Notes: generated by a model not told the origin, from the sequence alone. Positions 52,910-62,784 are shown, counted from the first letter of the stretch. The stretch: 64,000 nucleotides of DNA from AP-15 sp963700185 (GCA_963700185.1 CAVOWP010000030.1:620001-684000), one strand, 5' to 3'. Translations and numbers: made by a program.

Positions 52910-52995
52910 GCGAACGCGCATCCCCGGGCTGTTATTAACCATGTCCTGCTGTTTACCATATAATGCAGGCCGCTGATGCTGTAGACTGGAGTTCC

Positions 52996-54624
52996 ATGAC
53001 GCGGTTCATTTTTATCACCGGCGGCGTGGTCTCCTCTCTCGGCAAGGGTCTCTCGGCAGCAGCGCTCGGTGCGCTGCTGCAGGCGCGGGGGTTTAAGGTC
53101 AGGCTGCGCAAGCTCGATCCCTACCTCAATGTCGACCCCGGCACGATGAGCCCCTACCAGCACGGGGAGGTCTACGTTACCGATGACGGCGCCGAGACGG
53201 ATCTCGATCTCGGCCATTACGAGCGCTACGTGGGCGTCGCTGCGCGGCGCAGCGATTCGGTCACCACCGGCCGGATCTATTCGACGGTGATTGGCCGCGA
53301 ACGGCGCGGCGAGTATCTTGGGGCGACGGTGCAGGTGATCCCCCACATCACCGATGCGATCAAAGAGTTCATCCTGGCCGACCTCTGTGGCGAGGATTTT
53401 GTGATTTGCGAGATCGGCGGCACGGTGGGCGACATCGAGAGCCTGCCGTTTCTCGAGGCGATTCGGCAACTCGGCAACGAATTGGGACGCGAGCGGGTTC
53501 TGTTCGTGCATTTGACCTTGGTGCCGTGGATCGCGTCGGCCGGGGAGCTAAAGACCAAACCGACTCAACATTCCGCGAAGGAGCTGCTCGGCCTCGGGAT
53601 TCAGCCCGATATCCTGTTGTGCCGCTGCGAGCGGCCGATCCCTCCTGACGCACGCAAGAAGATCGCCCTGTTCTGCAATCTGCGGGAAAGCCGAGTAATT
53701 CCGGCGCTCGATGTCGAAACGATCTATGCCGTGCCCGGCGCCTACCATACGGAGGGGCTCGACCGCGAGGTGTGCAATCATTTCGGGCTGGACGCTCCTG
53801 AGCCCGACCTCGACCGCTGGCGCGAAATCGTCGACTTGATTCACAAGCCCGAGGGGCGGGTGACAATCGCTGTCGTCGGCAAATACATGCATCTGCCGGA
53901 CAGCTATAAATCATTGGCGGAGGCGATGACCCATGGCGGGATCGCCAACCATGTCGGGGTGGATCTCGACTGGATCGACTCGGAGGTGTTCGAGACCGAA
54001 ATCGAGGCGGTCCACAAGCTCGAGGGGGTTCACGGCATTCTGGTGCCCGGCGGGTTTGGCGTACGCGGCACTCACGGCATGATCGAAGCCGCGCGATTCG
54101 CGCGCGAACGCCGAGTGCCGTATTTCGGCATCTGCTTTGGCATGCACATGGCGATCATCGAGGCGGCGCGCGACCTCGCCGACCTGCCCGGCGCCGGCTC
54201 GACCGAATTCGGCCCATGCCGTCACCCGGTGGTCGGGCTGATGACCGAATGGACACGCGGCAATACCGTCGAGCGACGAAATTCGACCGACGATCTCGGC
54301 GGCACGATGCGGCTCGGCGCGTATCCGGCGCTTCTGACCCCGGGGAGCAGGGTCGCCGAGATCTATCGCGCCGAGCGAATCAGCGAGCGCCATCGCCACC
54401 GTTATGAAGTCAATGTCGGCTACAAGGAGACGCTCGAAGCCACCGGCTTGCGGTTTTCCGGCATGTCGCCCGACGGCATGCTGCCGGAGATCGTCGAGAT
54501 TCCGGATCATCCCTGGTATATCGGCGTGCAATTCCACCCGGAACTCAAGTCGAAACCGTTCGAGCCGCACCCCCTATTCACCTCATTCATCCGCGCCGCC
54601 CTCGATCAGTCCCGGCTGGTTTAG
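52996..54624 (+). CDS. pyrG: CTP synthase
   Basis: 542 residues from ATG 52996 (MTRFIFITGGVVSSLGKG). The synthetase domain shows the ATP loop SSLGKGLSAAALGALLQARG, KLDPYLNVDPGTMSPYQHGEVYV, and the glutaminase domain has the nucleophile Cys in YFGICFGMH plus His/Glu in QFHPELKSKP. It makes CTP from UTP and glutamine. Position between secG and kdsA is typical. Confidence 0.98.
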   Translation: MTRFIFITGGVVSSLGKGLSAAALGALLQARGFKVRLRKLDPYLNVDPGTMSPYQHGEVYVTDDGAETDLDLGHYERYVGVAARRSDSVTTGRIYSTVIGRERRGEYLGATVQVIPHITDAIKEFILADLCGEDFVICEIGGTVGDIESLPFLEAIRQLGNELGRERVLFVHLTLVPWIASAGELKTKPTQHSAKELLGLGIQPDILLCRCERPIPPDARKKIALFCNLRESRVIPALDVETIYAVPGAYHTEGLDREVCNHFGLDAPEPDLDRWREIVDLIHKPEGRVTIAVVGKYMHLPDSYKSLAEAMTHGGIANHVGVDLDWIDSEVFETEIEAVHKLEGVHGILVPGGFGVRGTHGMIEAARFARERRVPYFGICFGMHMAIIEAARDLADLPGAGSTEFGPCRHPVVGLMTEWTRGNTVERRNSTDDLGGTMRLGAYPALLTPGSRVAEIYRAERISERHRHRYEVNVGYKETLEATGLRFSGMSPDGMLPEIVEIPDHPWYIGVQFHPELKSKPFEPHPLFTSFIRAALDQSRLV

Positions 54625-54654
54625 GATGCCGTTGAAATGCCCTCCTCACTCACT

Positions 54655-54722
54655 TCGTCATGCCCGCGAAAGCGGGAATCCAGACGCTGCGAGCCGGCCT
54701 GGACCCCCGCTTTCGCGAGGGC
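54655..54722. repeat. REP-like element, CCCGCTTTCGCGGG family
   Basis: Facing arms CCCGCGAAAGCGGGAATCCAG and CTGGACCCCCGCTTTCGCGAG flank a short centre. A related pair occurs at 57355-57430. The longer open frame of kdsA begins inside this element. Confidence 0.8.
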
Positions 54723-54746
54723 GACGAACACGTGGTCGGTGAGCTC

Positions 54747-55601
54747 ATGACCGGTTCTGTGCCGCGGCACGTCCGGATCGGCGATCTCACGCTTGGCAAC
54801 GATCTGCCGCTGGTGTTCATCGTCGGGCCGAACACGTTGGAATCGCGGGCGCATGCGCTGGAGATGAGCGCGGCGCTGGCCGAGATCGCCGGCAAGCTCG
54901 AGGTCGGATTGATCTACAAGACCTCGTTCGACAAGGCGAACCGCTCTTCCGTTCAGTCAGAGCGCGGCACTGGGCTGAAGGCCGGGTTGCCGATCCTCGC
55001 CGAGGTGCGTGAGACAACCGGGCTGCCGGTGCTGACCGACGTGCACGAACGCCAACAATGCGCCCCGGTGGCGGAGGTCGTCGACATTTTGCAGATCCCG
55101 GCATTTCTGTGCCGCCAGACCGATCTTTTGCTGGCGGCGGGGGAAACTGGAAAGCCGATCAATATCAAAAAAGGCCAGTTCCTGGCGCCGTGGGACATGA
55201 AGAACGCCGCCGCAAAGATCGCCTCGACCGGCAACGAGCAGATCCTGTTGTGCGAGCGCGGCACGAGCTTCGGCTACAACACTCTCGTCGTCGATATGCG
55301 CGCGCTGCCGATCATGGCGCGAACTGGCTACCCGGTGGTCTTCGATGCGACACATGCCGTGGCGCAGCCCGGCGGCCTCGGCGACCGGTCGGGTGGTGAG
55401 CGCGAATTTGCTCCGGTTCTCGCGCGCGCTGCAGCAGCAGTGGGTGTCGCCGCAATGTTTATCGAGACGCACCAGAATCCGGACCGGGCTCCCTGCGAGG
55501 GTCCGACGATGTTGCCGCTCAAGTCTCTCCCGGCGATTCTCGAACAGTTGATCGCCTTTGACCGTATCGCCAAGGCGCACCCCGTAGGGCTGCGCCTTTG
55601 A
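54747..55601 (+). CDS. kdsA: 3-deoxy-8-phosphooctulonate synthase
   Basis: 284 residues from ATG 54747, the usual length; upstream in-frame codons come from a REP-like repeat. Motifs are FIVGPNTLESRAHALEMS, YKTSFDKANRSS, IPAFLCRQTDLLLAAGETGKPINIKKGQFLAPWDM, CERGTSFGYNTLVVDMRALPIM and DATHAVAQPGG. It makes KDO-8-phosphate from PEP and arabinose-5-phosphate for lipopolysaccharide. The last residues are inside a 40-base duplication. Confidence 0.96.
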   Translation: MTGSVPRHVRIGDLTLGNDLPLVFIVGPNTLESRAHALEMSAALAEIAGKLEVGLIYKTSFDKANRSSVQSERGTGLKAGLPILAEVRETTGLPVLTDVHERQQCAPVAEVVDILQIPAFLCRQTDLLLAAGETGKPINIKKGQFLAPWDMKNAAAKIASTGNEQILLCERGTSFGYNTLVVDMRALPIMARTGYPVVFDATHAVAQPGGLGDRSGGEREFAPVLARAAAAVGVAAMFIETHQNPDRAPCEGPTMLPLKSLPAILEQLIAFDRIAKAHPVGLRL

Positions 55602-55632
55602 TCGTATCGCCAAGGCGCACCCCGTAGGGCTG
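55563..55632. repeat. Tandem duplication of the kdsA 3' end
   Basis: A 30-base segment beginning CGTATCGCCAAGGCGCACCC occurs at 55563-55592 (inside kdsA) and again at 55603-55632 (between kdsA and eno), a 40-base period. The second copy ends just before the eno ribosome binding region, so the duplication changed both the KdsA C-terminus and the leader of eno. Confidence 0.9.
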
Positions 55633-55651
55633 GGGAGTTGAGGAGCGAAAC

Positions 55652-56926
55652 ATGACCGCGATCGCCGACATCCATGGGCGCGAGATCCTCGACAGCCGAG
55701 GCAATCCGACCGTCGAGGTCGAGGTGACCTTGGAGACCGGGGTGATCGGCAGAGCGGCGGTTCCGTCCGGTGCGTCGACCGGTGCGCACGAGGCGATCGA
55801 AAAACGCGATGGCGGGCCGCGGTTCGGTGGCAGGGGGGTGCTGCAGGCCGTCGAGGCGGTGAACGGCGAGATCTTCGATGCCCTTTCCGGTTTCGACGCC
55901 GAGGACCAGCTGGCCATCGACCGCGTGCTGATCGGGCTCGACGGCACGCCGAACAAGTCCCGGCTCGGGGCCAACGCGATTCTCGGGGTCAGTCTCGCTT
56001 CTGCGAAGGCCGCCGCGGCCGAGGCCGCCGTGTCGTTATACCGCTATGTCGGCGGCGTATTCGCCCGCACCATGCCGGTGCCGATGATGAATATCATCAA
56101 CGGCGGTGTTCATGCCGACAACCCGATCGACATCCAGGAATTCATGGTGATGCCGGTGGGCGCAGAGTCGTGCACCGAAGCAATTCGCGCCGGCGCCGAA
56201 ATCTTCCACGCGTTGCGCAAGAAGCTGGCCGATGCCGGGCACAACACCAACGTCGGAGACGAGGGCGGGTTTGCGCCGAACCTTGCCTCAGCCGATGCGG
56301 CGCTGGGCATGATCATGCAGGCGATCGAGGCCGCCGGCTACCACGCCGGCGACGACGTCGTGCTGGCGCTCGACCCGGCCGCCAGCGAATTCTACCGCGA
56401 TGGCGCCTATCGTCTCGCCGGAGAAGGCAAGACCCTCGATGCCGCCGGGCTCGTCGCCTATTGGGCCGATCTCGTAGGCCGCTATCCGATCGTCTCGATC
56501 GAGGACGGAATGGCCGAGGACGATTGGGAAGGCTGGGCTCAGCTGACGCGCGAACTCGGAGGCAAAGTCCAGCTCGTCGGGGACGATTTGTTCGTCACCA
56601 ACCCGCGGCGGCTGCGCGACGGGATCGGGCGCGGCGTCGCCAATGCGCTGCTCGTCAAGGTCAACCAGATCGGCACCCTTTCGGAGACGCTCGAGGCGGT
56701 CGAAATTGCCCAAAGAGCGGGCTGGGGGATCGTGTTTTCGCATCGCTCCGGAGAAACCGAGGACACCACGATCGCCGATCTGGCGGTCGCGACCAATTGC
56801 GGTCAAATCAAGACGGGATCGCTGTCGCGCTCGGACCGACTGGCGAAATACAACCAGCTGATCCGCATAGGGGAACAACTCGGCGACTCGGCGCTCTACG
56901 CCGGCCGCTCGGTGTTGCGGCGATAG
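55652..56926 (+). CDS. eno: Enolase
   Basis: 424 residues. Motifs are MTAIADIHGREILDSRGNPTVEVEV, the Ser loop PSGASTGAHEA, metal ligands in VVLALDPAASEFY, SIEDGMAEDDW and LVGDDLFVTNPRRL, and the C-terminal SHRSGETEDTTIADLAV with Lys in QIKTGSLSRSDR. It interconverts 2-phosphoglycerate and PEP. It lies between kdsA and an FtsB-like gene, as usual in alphaproteobacteria. Confidence 0.98.
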   Translation: MTAIADIHGREILDSRGNPTVEVEVTLETGVIGRAAVPSGASTGAHEAIEKRDGGPRFGGRGVLQAVEAVNGEIFDALSGFDAEDQLAIDRVLIGLDGTPNKSRLGANAILGVSLASAKAAAAEAAVSLYRYVGGVFARTMPVPMMNIINGGVHADNPIDIQEFMVMPVGAESCTEAIRAGAEIFHALRKKLADAGHNTNVGDEGGFAPNLASADAALGMIMQAIEAAGYHAGDDVVLALDPAASEFYRDGAYRLAGEGKTLDAAGLVAYWADLVGRYPIVSIEDGMAEDDWEGWAQLTRELGGKVQLVGDDLFVTNPRRLRDGIGRGVANALLVKVNQIGTLSETLEAVEIAQRAGWGIVFSHRSGETEDTTIADLAVATNCGQIKTGSLSRSDRLAKYNQLIRIGEQLGDSALYAGRSVLRR

Positions 56927-57002
56927 CGCATTCGGAGAAGATCTTCGGCCGCACCGATTGCGCCGGTTGACCGCTCCGGCCTGCCATGATCCTTTTTGCT
57001 CC

Positions 57003-57326
57003 ATGAGGATCGTGCGTGCAATGCGGCGGCGCGCCCATTTGGTTGTCGGTCCGGTTCTCGGGATCGCGCTGACCGGATATTTCGCCTACCATCTTGTCGA
57101 GGGTGAGCGCGGTTTTAAGGCATGGCTGCGCTTGAACGGAGAAATTCGCACGGCCACCGCCAACCTGGAGGCGGTTCGAGCACAGCGTGCAGCCCTCGAG
57201 GTCAAGGTTTCGAACCTCCGGCCGGAACATGTCGACCCGGACCTGCTCGACGAACGCATCCGCGCAACCCTGAACCTCGTCTCGCCGGACGACGTCGTCC
57301 TTATGCAGCCGACGACCGCGCGCTAG
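57003..57326 (+). CDS. FtsB/DivIC-family septum formation initiator
   Basis: 107 residues from ATG 57003 (a second ATG at 57021 is also possible). One membrane segment (LVVGPVLGIALTGYFAYHLVEG) is followed by a coiled coil (NGEIRTATANLEAVRAQRAALEVKVSNL) and the tail HVDPDLLDERIRATLNLV, typical of alphaproteobacterial FtsB homologues between eno and pdhA. It should act in the divisome. Confidence 0.88.
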   Translation: MRIVRAMRRRAHLVVGPVLGIALTGYFAYHLVEGERGFKAWLRLNGEIRTATANLEAVRAQRAALEVKVSNLRPEHVDPDLLDERIRATLNLVSPDDVVLMQPTTAR

Positions 57327-57351
57327 AGCCTCGTCCGATCGGGTTGCGCGA

Positions 57352-57432
57352 CCCTCGTCGCCCCCGCAAAAGCGGGGGTCCAGGGGGTAATTGTGAGGTC
57401 ACTGCCCTGAGTTCCCGCTTTCGCGGGAATGA
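57352..57432. repeat. REP-like element, CCCGCTTTCGCGGG family
   Basis: Hairpins CCCCCGCAAAAGCGGGGG and TTCCCGCTTTCGCGGGAA face each other around TCCAGGGGG. It lies in the 302-base gap between the FtsB-like gene and pdhA, where I see no gene. Same family as the element at 54655. Confidence 0.8.
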
Positions 57433-57628
57433 CGATCTAATATCAACGGAGACCGCTCTAGCGCTCTTCGGCGTGTGGGTTCGGCAGCGCCGGCGGCCCG
57501 CCAGCCGCGGTTAAATTGTTTGCTCCTAAGGATTTGAACCGGCCGAGGTTGCAACGGCGCGGATTTGTCACCATGCTCCGACAAAGTCTCGCGGTCGCGC
57601 TTTTTGCGAGCGTGTGGAGGGAGCGATC

Positions 57629-58636
57629 ATGGCGGTCAAGCGCAAATCCGATTCGGTCAAGTTCGCCGATCTGGGCGTCTCGCGGGAAGAGCTACTCCGT
57701 TACTACCGGGACATGCTGTCGATAAGGCGCTTCGAAGAAAGAGCCGGACAGCTGTACGGCATGGGACTGATCGGCGGCTTCTGTCACCTCTATATCGGGC
57801 AGGAGGCGGTCGTCGTCGGCATGCAGGCGGCGCTCAAGGAGGGCGACACGATCGTCACCTCCTATCGCGACCATGGGCACATGCTGGCCGCCGGGATCGA
57901 TCCCAAGGGGGTGATGGCCGAGTTGACCGGGCGGCGGAGCGGCTACTCGCACGGCAAGGGCGGCTCGATGCACATGTTCAGCCGCGAAAAAAACTTCTTC
58001 GGAGGCCACGGCATTGTCGGTGCCCAAGTGCCGATCGGCACTGGTCTCGCCTTCGCGCATCATTACCGCGGGAACGGCCTGATTTGCGTTACCTATCTCG
58101 GCGACGGCGCGATCAACCAGGGGCAGGTTTACGAGAGCTTCAACATGGCGGCCTTGTGGAAGCTGCCGATAGTCTACGCGATCGAAAACAATCGGTACGG
58201 GATGGGAACGTCGATAGACCGCGCGTCAGCCCGCACCGACCTGTTCCACCGCGGGATGGCCTACGGCATCCCGGGCGAGCAGGTCGATGGAATGAACGTG
58301 TTGGCGGTCTATGAAGCCGGGCTCGCCGCCGCCGAGCACGCCCGTTCGGGTCAAGGGCCGATTATCTTGGAGATGATGACCTACCGGTATCGCGGGCATT
58401 CGATGTCCGACCCCGCCAAGTACCGCACCCGGGACGAGGTCAACAAGATGCGTACCGAGCACGATCCGATCGAGCAGGTGCGGCACCGGTTGCTGGAGGA
58501 CGGCGCGGACGAGGCTCGGCTCAAGCAAATCGAGAGCGAGGTCAGGGATCGGGTCGCCGAAGCGGCGCAATTCGCGCAGGACAGCCCCGAGCCGGACCCG
58601 GCCGAGCTGTGGACGGACGTGCTGGCCGAAGCCTGA
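57629..58636 (+). CDS. pdhA: Pyruvate dehydrogenase E1 component, alpha subunit
   Basis: 335 residues from ATG 57629 with a GGAGGGAG ribosome binding site. Motifs are MLSIRRFEERAGQLYGMGLIGGF, YRDHGHMLAAG, GKGGSMHMF, and the ThDP motif GDGAINQGQVYESFNMAALWKLP; the phosphorylation-loop region YRYRGHSMSDPAKYR is present. With PdhB it decarboxylates pyruvate. It starts the pdhA-pdhB-pdhC-lpdA operon. Confidence 0.97.
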   Translation: MAVKRKSDSVKFADLGVSREELLRYYRDMLSIRRFEERAGQLYGMGLIGGFCHLYIGQEAVVVGMQAALKEGDTIVTSYRDHGHMLAAGIDPKGVMAELTGRRSGYSHGKGGSMHMFSREKNFFGGHGIVGAQVPIGTGLAFAHHYRGNGLICVTYLGDGAINQGQVYESFNMAALWKLPIVYAIENNRYGMGTSIDRASARTDLFHRGMAYGIPGEQVDGMNVLAVYEAGLAAAEHARSGQGPIILEMMTYRYRGHSMSDPAKYRTRDEVNKMRTEHDPIEQVRHRLLEDGADEARLKQIESEVRDRVAEAAQFAQDSPEPDPAELWTDVLAEA

Positions 58637-58653
58637 TTGCTTGGACATTTGTA

Positions 58654-60027
58654 ATGGCTACCGAAGTCTTGATGCCAGCCCTGTCGCCGACCATGACCGA
58701 GGGCAAGATTGCTCGCTGGCTGAAGAGCGAAGGAGAGCCGGTCCGGGCCGGCGATGTGCTCGCCGAAATCGAGACCGACAAGGCCACGATGGAGGTCGAA
58801 GCGATCGACGAAGGCGTGCTCAGTAAAATCGTGATCCCGGAAGGTACCGAGCACGTTGCGGTCAATACGCCCATCGCGGTCATCGCCGGGAATGGCGAAG
58901 AAGCCGGCGCCGCTGAAGCGATTACTCCGGCCGCCAAGGCGCCTGAAAAAGCCCCCGCTGAGACGCCGCCCCGGTCCGCACCGCCGCCAGCGCCCTCAAC
59001 CGTCGCGCAGCGTGCTGTACCGGCAGAGAGCGAGTACACCGGCAAGACCACGACGATGACCGCGCGCGAGGCGTTGCGCGACGCGATGGCCGAGGAGATG
59101 CGGCGCGACGACTCGGTCTTTCTGATCGGCGAAGAGGTGGCCGAGTACCAGGGAGCTTACAAAGTCAGCCAGGGCCTGTTGCAGGAGTTCGGGGCGCGCC
59201 GCGTCATCGACACGCCGATCACCGAGCAGGGCTTTACCGGGCTCGGCGTCGGCGCCGGCTTTGCCGGCCTGCGCCCGATCGTCGAATTCATGACCTTCAA
59301 CTTTGCTATGCAGGCAATCGACCAGATCATCAATTCGGCCGGCAAGACGCGGTACATGTCGGGCGGCCAGATGAGCTGTCCGATTGTTTTCCGCGGACCG
59401 AACGGCATCGCCGCGCGCGTCGCGGCACAGCATTCGCAATGCTATGCGAGCTGGTATGCCCATGTGCCCGGCCTCAGGGTCGTCGCCCCCTATACCGGGG
59501 CCGACCACAAGGGGTTGCTGAAATCAGCGATCCGCGACCCGAACCCGGTTGTCTTTCTCGAGCACGAGCTGGTCTACGGCGAAAGCTTCGCCGTGCCGGA
59601 CGATCCCGAGTTCATCGTCCCGATCGGCCGGGCGCGGATCGCTCGGGCCGGCGAGCACGTCACGATCACAGCATTTTCGCGCATGGTGAAACTGGCGATG
59701 CAGGCCGCCGAAGAGCTGGAGAAGGCCGGCATTTCCGCCGAAATCATCGATCTGCGCACATTGCGGCCGTTCGACATCGAGACAGTCGTCGCCTCGGTCA
59801 AGAAGACTAACCGAATTGTCGCGGTCGAGGAGGGGTGGCCCTTTGCCGGCATCGGCTCGGAACTTGCCGCGATCATGATGGAGGAGTGCTTTGACTGGCT
59901 CGATGCCCCGGTGAAGCGGGTCGCCGGCAAGGATGTTCCGCTGCCTTACGCGGCCAATCTCGAGCGGCTCGCGGTGCCCCAGGTCGAGGATATCGTCGCT
60001 GCGGCGCGCGAGGTCGCCTACCGCTGA
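58654..60027 (+). CDS. pdhB: Pyruvate dehydrogenase E1 component, beta subunit, with N-terminal lipoyl domain
   Basis: 457 residues from ATG 58654. Residues ~1-80 are a lipoyl domain (MPALSPTMTEGKIARWLKSEGE; lipoyl Lys in IETDKATMEVEA). An Ala/Pro-rich linker (~85-125) leads to the transketolase-type beta domain (ALRDAMAEEMRRDDSVFLIGEEVAEYQGAYKVSQGL, TPITEQGFTGLGVGAGFAGLRPIVEF). A lipoylated E1 beta is a known alphaproteobacterial feature and helps place the organism. Confidence 0.97.
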   Translation: MATEVLMPALSPTMTEGKIARWLKSEGEPVRAGDVLAEIETDKATMEVEAIDEGVLSKIVIPEGTEHVAVNTPIAVIAGNGEEAGAAEAITPAAKAPEKAPAETPPRSAPPPAPSTVAQRAVPAESEYTGKTTTMTAREALRDAMAEEMRRDDSVFLIGEEVAEYQGAYKVSQGLLQEFGARRVIDTPITEQGFTGLGVGAGFAGLRPIVEFMTFNFAMQAIDQIINSAGKTRYMSGGQMSCPIVFRGPNGIAARVAAQHSQCYASWYAHVPGLRVVAPYTGADHKGLLKSAIRDPNPVVFLEHELVYGESFAVPDDPEFIVPIGRARIARAGEHVTITAFSRMVKLAMQAAEELEKAGISAEIIDLRTLRPFDIETVVASVKKTNRIVAVEEGWPFAGIGSELAAIMMEECFDWLDAPVKRVAGKDVPLPYAANLERLAVPQVEDIVAAAREVAYR

Positions 60028-60051
60028 TCGGGCGGCCACGGGGGAGGGGAC

Positions 60052-61365
60052 ATGCCGATCGAAATCCTGATGCCGGCTCTATCGCCGACGATGACTGAAG
60101 GCAACGTCACGAAATGGCTGAAAAAAGAAGGTGACGAGGTCCATTCGGGCGATGTGCTCGCCGAGATCGAGACCGACAAGGCAACGATGGAGTTCGAAGC
60201 CGTCGACGATGGTCGCCTCGGCAAGATCCTCGTCCCGGAAGGGACGCAGGGGATCAAGGTCAATCAGCCGATCGCTGTACTGCTCGGGGAGGGTGAGGAC
60301 CCTTCCGCCCTTGAAAGGCTCGCCGAGAAGCCAGCCACGCCCGCCGCTGCGGTCCCGGCCGTGGGGGCGGCCGAACCCCAGCCGGCGGCTCAGCCAATCC
60401 CAGCAAAGGGCGGCAACGGAAAGGGCCGCATCTTTGCCAGTCCCCTGGCGCGCCGCATGGCGCAACAGGCTGGTCTCGACCTCGCTGCAATCACCGGTTC
60501 CGGTCCACAAGGCCGCATCGTCAAGGCCGATATCGAAGCAGCGCTTTCTGCCGAACGGCCTGAAGCGGCTCCGGCACGACCGATGGCACGACCCACGGCC
60601 CAGCCGCAAGCCGCTCCTCCGGCAACACCGGCGCCGGTGCCGGCTCTATCCAAGGAGCGCGTGCTGGCGCTGGCCGGCAATCCACCCTATACCGAGCGAC
60701 CTCTCACGGCGATGCGCCGCGTCATCGCCCGGCGGCTGACAGAATCAAAACAAACGGTTCCGCATTTCTATCTGACTGTCGATTGCGAGATCGACGAGCT
60801 GCTGAAATTCCGCACCGAACTCAACGGGAAATCGGAGGCCTACCGGATTTCGGTCAACGATTTCGTGATCCGCGCTGCGGCGCTCGCCTTGCGACAGGTG
60901 CCTGCGGCCAACGCCTCGTGGAGCGACGAAGCGATCCTGCTGTGGGACACGGTCGACATCGCCGTGGCCGTCGCGCTCGAAGACGGGCTGATCACGCCGA
61001 TCGTCAAGAATGCCGACCGCAAGGGATTGGCGACAATCGCCAGCGAGACCAAAGATCTCGCCGCGCGCTCTCGGGCAGGCAAACTGAAGCTCGAGGAGTT
61101 CCAGGGCGGCACGTTTTCGATTTCGAACCTTGGCATGTTCGGTGTCCGCGATTTCGCCGCGGTAATCAATCCGCCGCATGGCGGCATCCTGGCGGTCGGC
61201 GCCGGCGAGCAGCGGCCGGTTGTCAAAAACGGCGCGCTGGCGATCGCAACCGCGATGAGCTGCACGTTGTCATGCGATCACCGGGCCGTCGACGGCGCCA
61301 TCGGCGCGCAATTCCTCGCCGCCTTCAAGAGGCTGGTGGAAGATCCACTGACGATGCTGCTCTGA
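60052..61365 (+). CDS. pdhC: Dihydrolipoamide acetyltransferase (PDH E2)
   Basis: 437 residues. One lipoyl domain (Lys in IETDKATMEFEA), a subunit-binding domain at ~122-160 (FASPLARRMAQQAGLDLAAI with GSGPQGRIVKADIEAAL), an Ala/Pro linker, and a catalytic domain ending with the acetyltransferase motif LSCDHRAVDGAIGA. It transfers acetyl groups to CoA. 24 bases follow pdhB. Confidence 0.97.
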   Translation: MPIEILMPALSPTMTEGNVTKWLKKEGDEVHSGDVLAEIETDKATMEFEAVDDGRLGKILVPEGTQGIKVNQPIAVLLGEGEDPSALERLAEKPATPAAAVPAVGAAEPQPAAQPIPAKGGNGKGRIFASPLARRMAQQAGLDLAAITGSGPQGRIVKADIEAALSAERPEAAPARPMARPTAQPQAAPPATPAPVPALSKERVLALAGNPPYTERPLTAMRRVIARRLTESKQTVPHFYLTVDCEIDELLKFRTELNGKSEAYRISVNDFVIRAAALALRQVPAANASWSDEAILLWDTVDIAVAVALEDGLITPIVKNADRKGLATIASETKDLAARSRAGKLKLEEFQGGTFSISNLGMFGVRDFAAVINPPHGGILAVGAGEQRPVVKNGALAIATAMSCTLSCDHRAVDGAIGAQFLAAFKRLVEDPLTMLL

Positions 61366-61383
61366 CGAGAAACGGGAACACCG

Positions 61384-62784
61384 ATGGCCGAGAGTTCTTT
61401 CGACCTGATCGTTGTGGGTGGCGGGCCGGGCGGCTATGTCGCGGCGATCCGGGCGGCGCAGCTGGGAATGAAGGCGGCGGTGGTCGAGCGCGAGCATCTG
61501 GGCGGCATTTGTCTCAACTGGGGCTGCATTCCGACCAAGGCGCTGCTGCGCAGCTCCGAAATTTACCACCTGCTCAACCGCCTCGACGATTTCGGGTTCT
61601 CCGCCAAGGACATCAGCTTCGATGCCGGGAAGGTGGTGGCGCGATCGCGCGCTGTCGCCAAGCAACTGTCGAATGGCGTCGCCTATCTGTTGCGGAAGAA
61701 CAAGGTCATGGTTTTCGACGGCCAGGGACGCCTGGTAGCAAAGGGCCGGCTCACGGTGACAAAGGACGGCAATCCGGTCGCCGAACTCACCGCGGAGCAC
61801 ATCGTGCTGGCCACCGGGGCGCGGGCGCGCAGCTTGCCGGGACTCGAGCCTGACGGCGAGCGGGTGTGGACCTACAAGGAAGCGATGGTGCCGCCGGCGA
61901 TCCCCAAATCGCTCCTCGTCGTGGGCTCAGGCGCGATCGGGATCGAATTCGCCAGCTTCTATAACGACATGGGCGCCGAGGTGACGGTCGTCGAAGTGCT
62001 CGACCGCGTGCTGCCGGTTGAGGACGAAGAGATCTCGGCGTTTGCCCGCAAGGCCTTCGAGAAGCAGGGGATCAAAATCCATACCGCGGCGACCGTGGCG
62101 ACCCTCGAGCGGGGCGGGGAGGGGGTGACCGCGCGGATCGAGGCGGACGGCAAAGGGTTCGACGCCGATGTCGAGCGCGTGATCCTGGCCGTCGGCATCG
62201 TCGGCAATGTCGAAGACATCGGACTGGAAAACACCGGTGTGGTCGTTAAGCGGACCCGCATTGTCGTCGATGAGTGGCTGCGTACCGGGGAGCCGGGGAT
62301 CTATGCGATCGGTGATGTTGTCGGGCCGCCGTGGCTGGCTCATAAAGCCAGCCACGAGGGGGTGATCTGTGTCGAGCACATCGCCGGGCTCAACGACGTA
62401 CACCCCCTCGATGTCCGCAACATCCCCGCCTGCACCTATTGTCGGCCGCAGGTCGCCAGCGTTGGCCTCACCGAAAAGGCTGCGCGCGATGCCGGCTACG
62501 AAGTCAAGGTCGGCCACTTCCCGTTCATCGGCAACGGCAAGGCGATCGCGCTCGGCGAGCCCGAAGGAATGGTCAAGACGATCTTCGACAGCAAGACCGG
62601 CGAGCTGTTGGGCGCCCATATGATCGGCGCCGAGGTCACCGAGCTGATCCAGGGCTACACGATCGCCAAGACCCTCGAAACCACCGAGACCGACCTGATC
62701 CGCACGATCTTCCCGCACCCGACCCTGTCGGAGACGATGCACGAGGCCGTGCTCGACGCATACGGGCGCGCGATCCATTTCTAG
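61384..62784 (+). CDS. lpdA: Dihydrolipoyl dehydrogenase (PDH E3)
   Basis: 466 residues. FAD motif VVGGGPGGYVAAIRAAQLG, redox cysteines in GGICLNWGCIPTKALL, NAD motif VVGSGAIGIEFASFYNDMG and the catalytic His/Glu in HPTLSETMHEAVLDAYG. The redox site has the NWGCIPT form usual for the PDH-linked paralogue rather than NVGCIPS. It reoxidises lipoamide and closes the PDH operon. Confidence 0.97.
   Translation: MAESSFDLIVVGGGPGGYVAAIRAAQLGMKAAVVEREHLGGICLNWGCIPTKALLRSSEIYHLLNRLDDFGFSAKDISFDAGKVVARSRAVAKQLSNGVAYLLRKNKVMVFDGQGRLVAKGRLTVTKDGNPVAELTAEHIVLATGARARSLPGLEPDGERVWTYKEAMVPPAIPKSLLVVGSGAIGIEFASFYNDMGAEVTVVEVLDRVLPVEDEEISAFARKAFEKQGIKIHTAATVATLERGGEGVTARIEADGKGFDADVERVILAVGIVGNVEDIGLENTGVVVKRTRIVVDEWLRTGEPGIYAIGDVVGPPWLAHKASHEGVICVEHIAGLNDVHPLDVRNIPACTYCRPQVASVGLTEKAARDAGYEVKVGHFPFIGNGKAIALGEPEGMVKTIFDSKTGELLGAHMIGAEVTELIQGYTIAKTLETTETDLIRTIFPHPTLSETMHEAVLDAYGRAIHF

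Noticed and set aside
54660..54746. Earlier start for kdsA
   Set aside because: The sequence is a REP-like palindrome and the KdsA length is normal from 54747.
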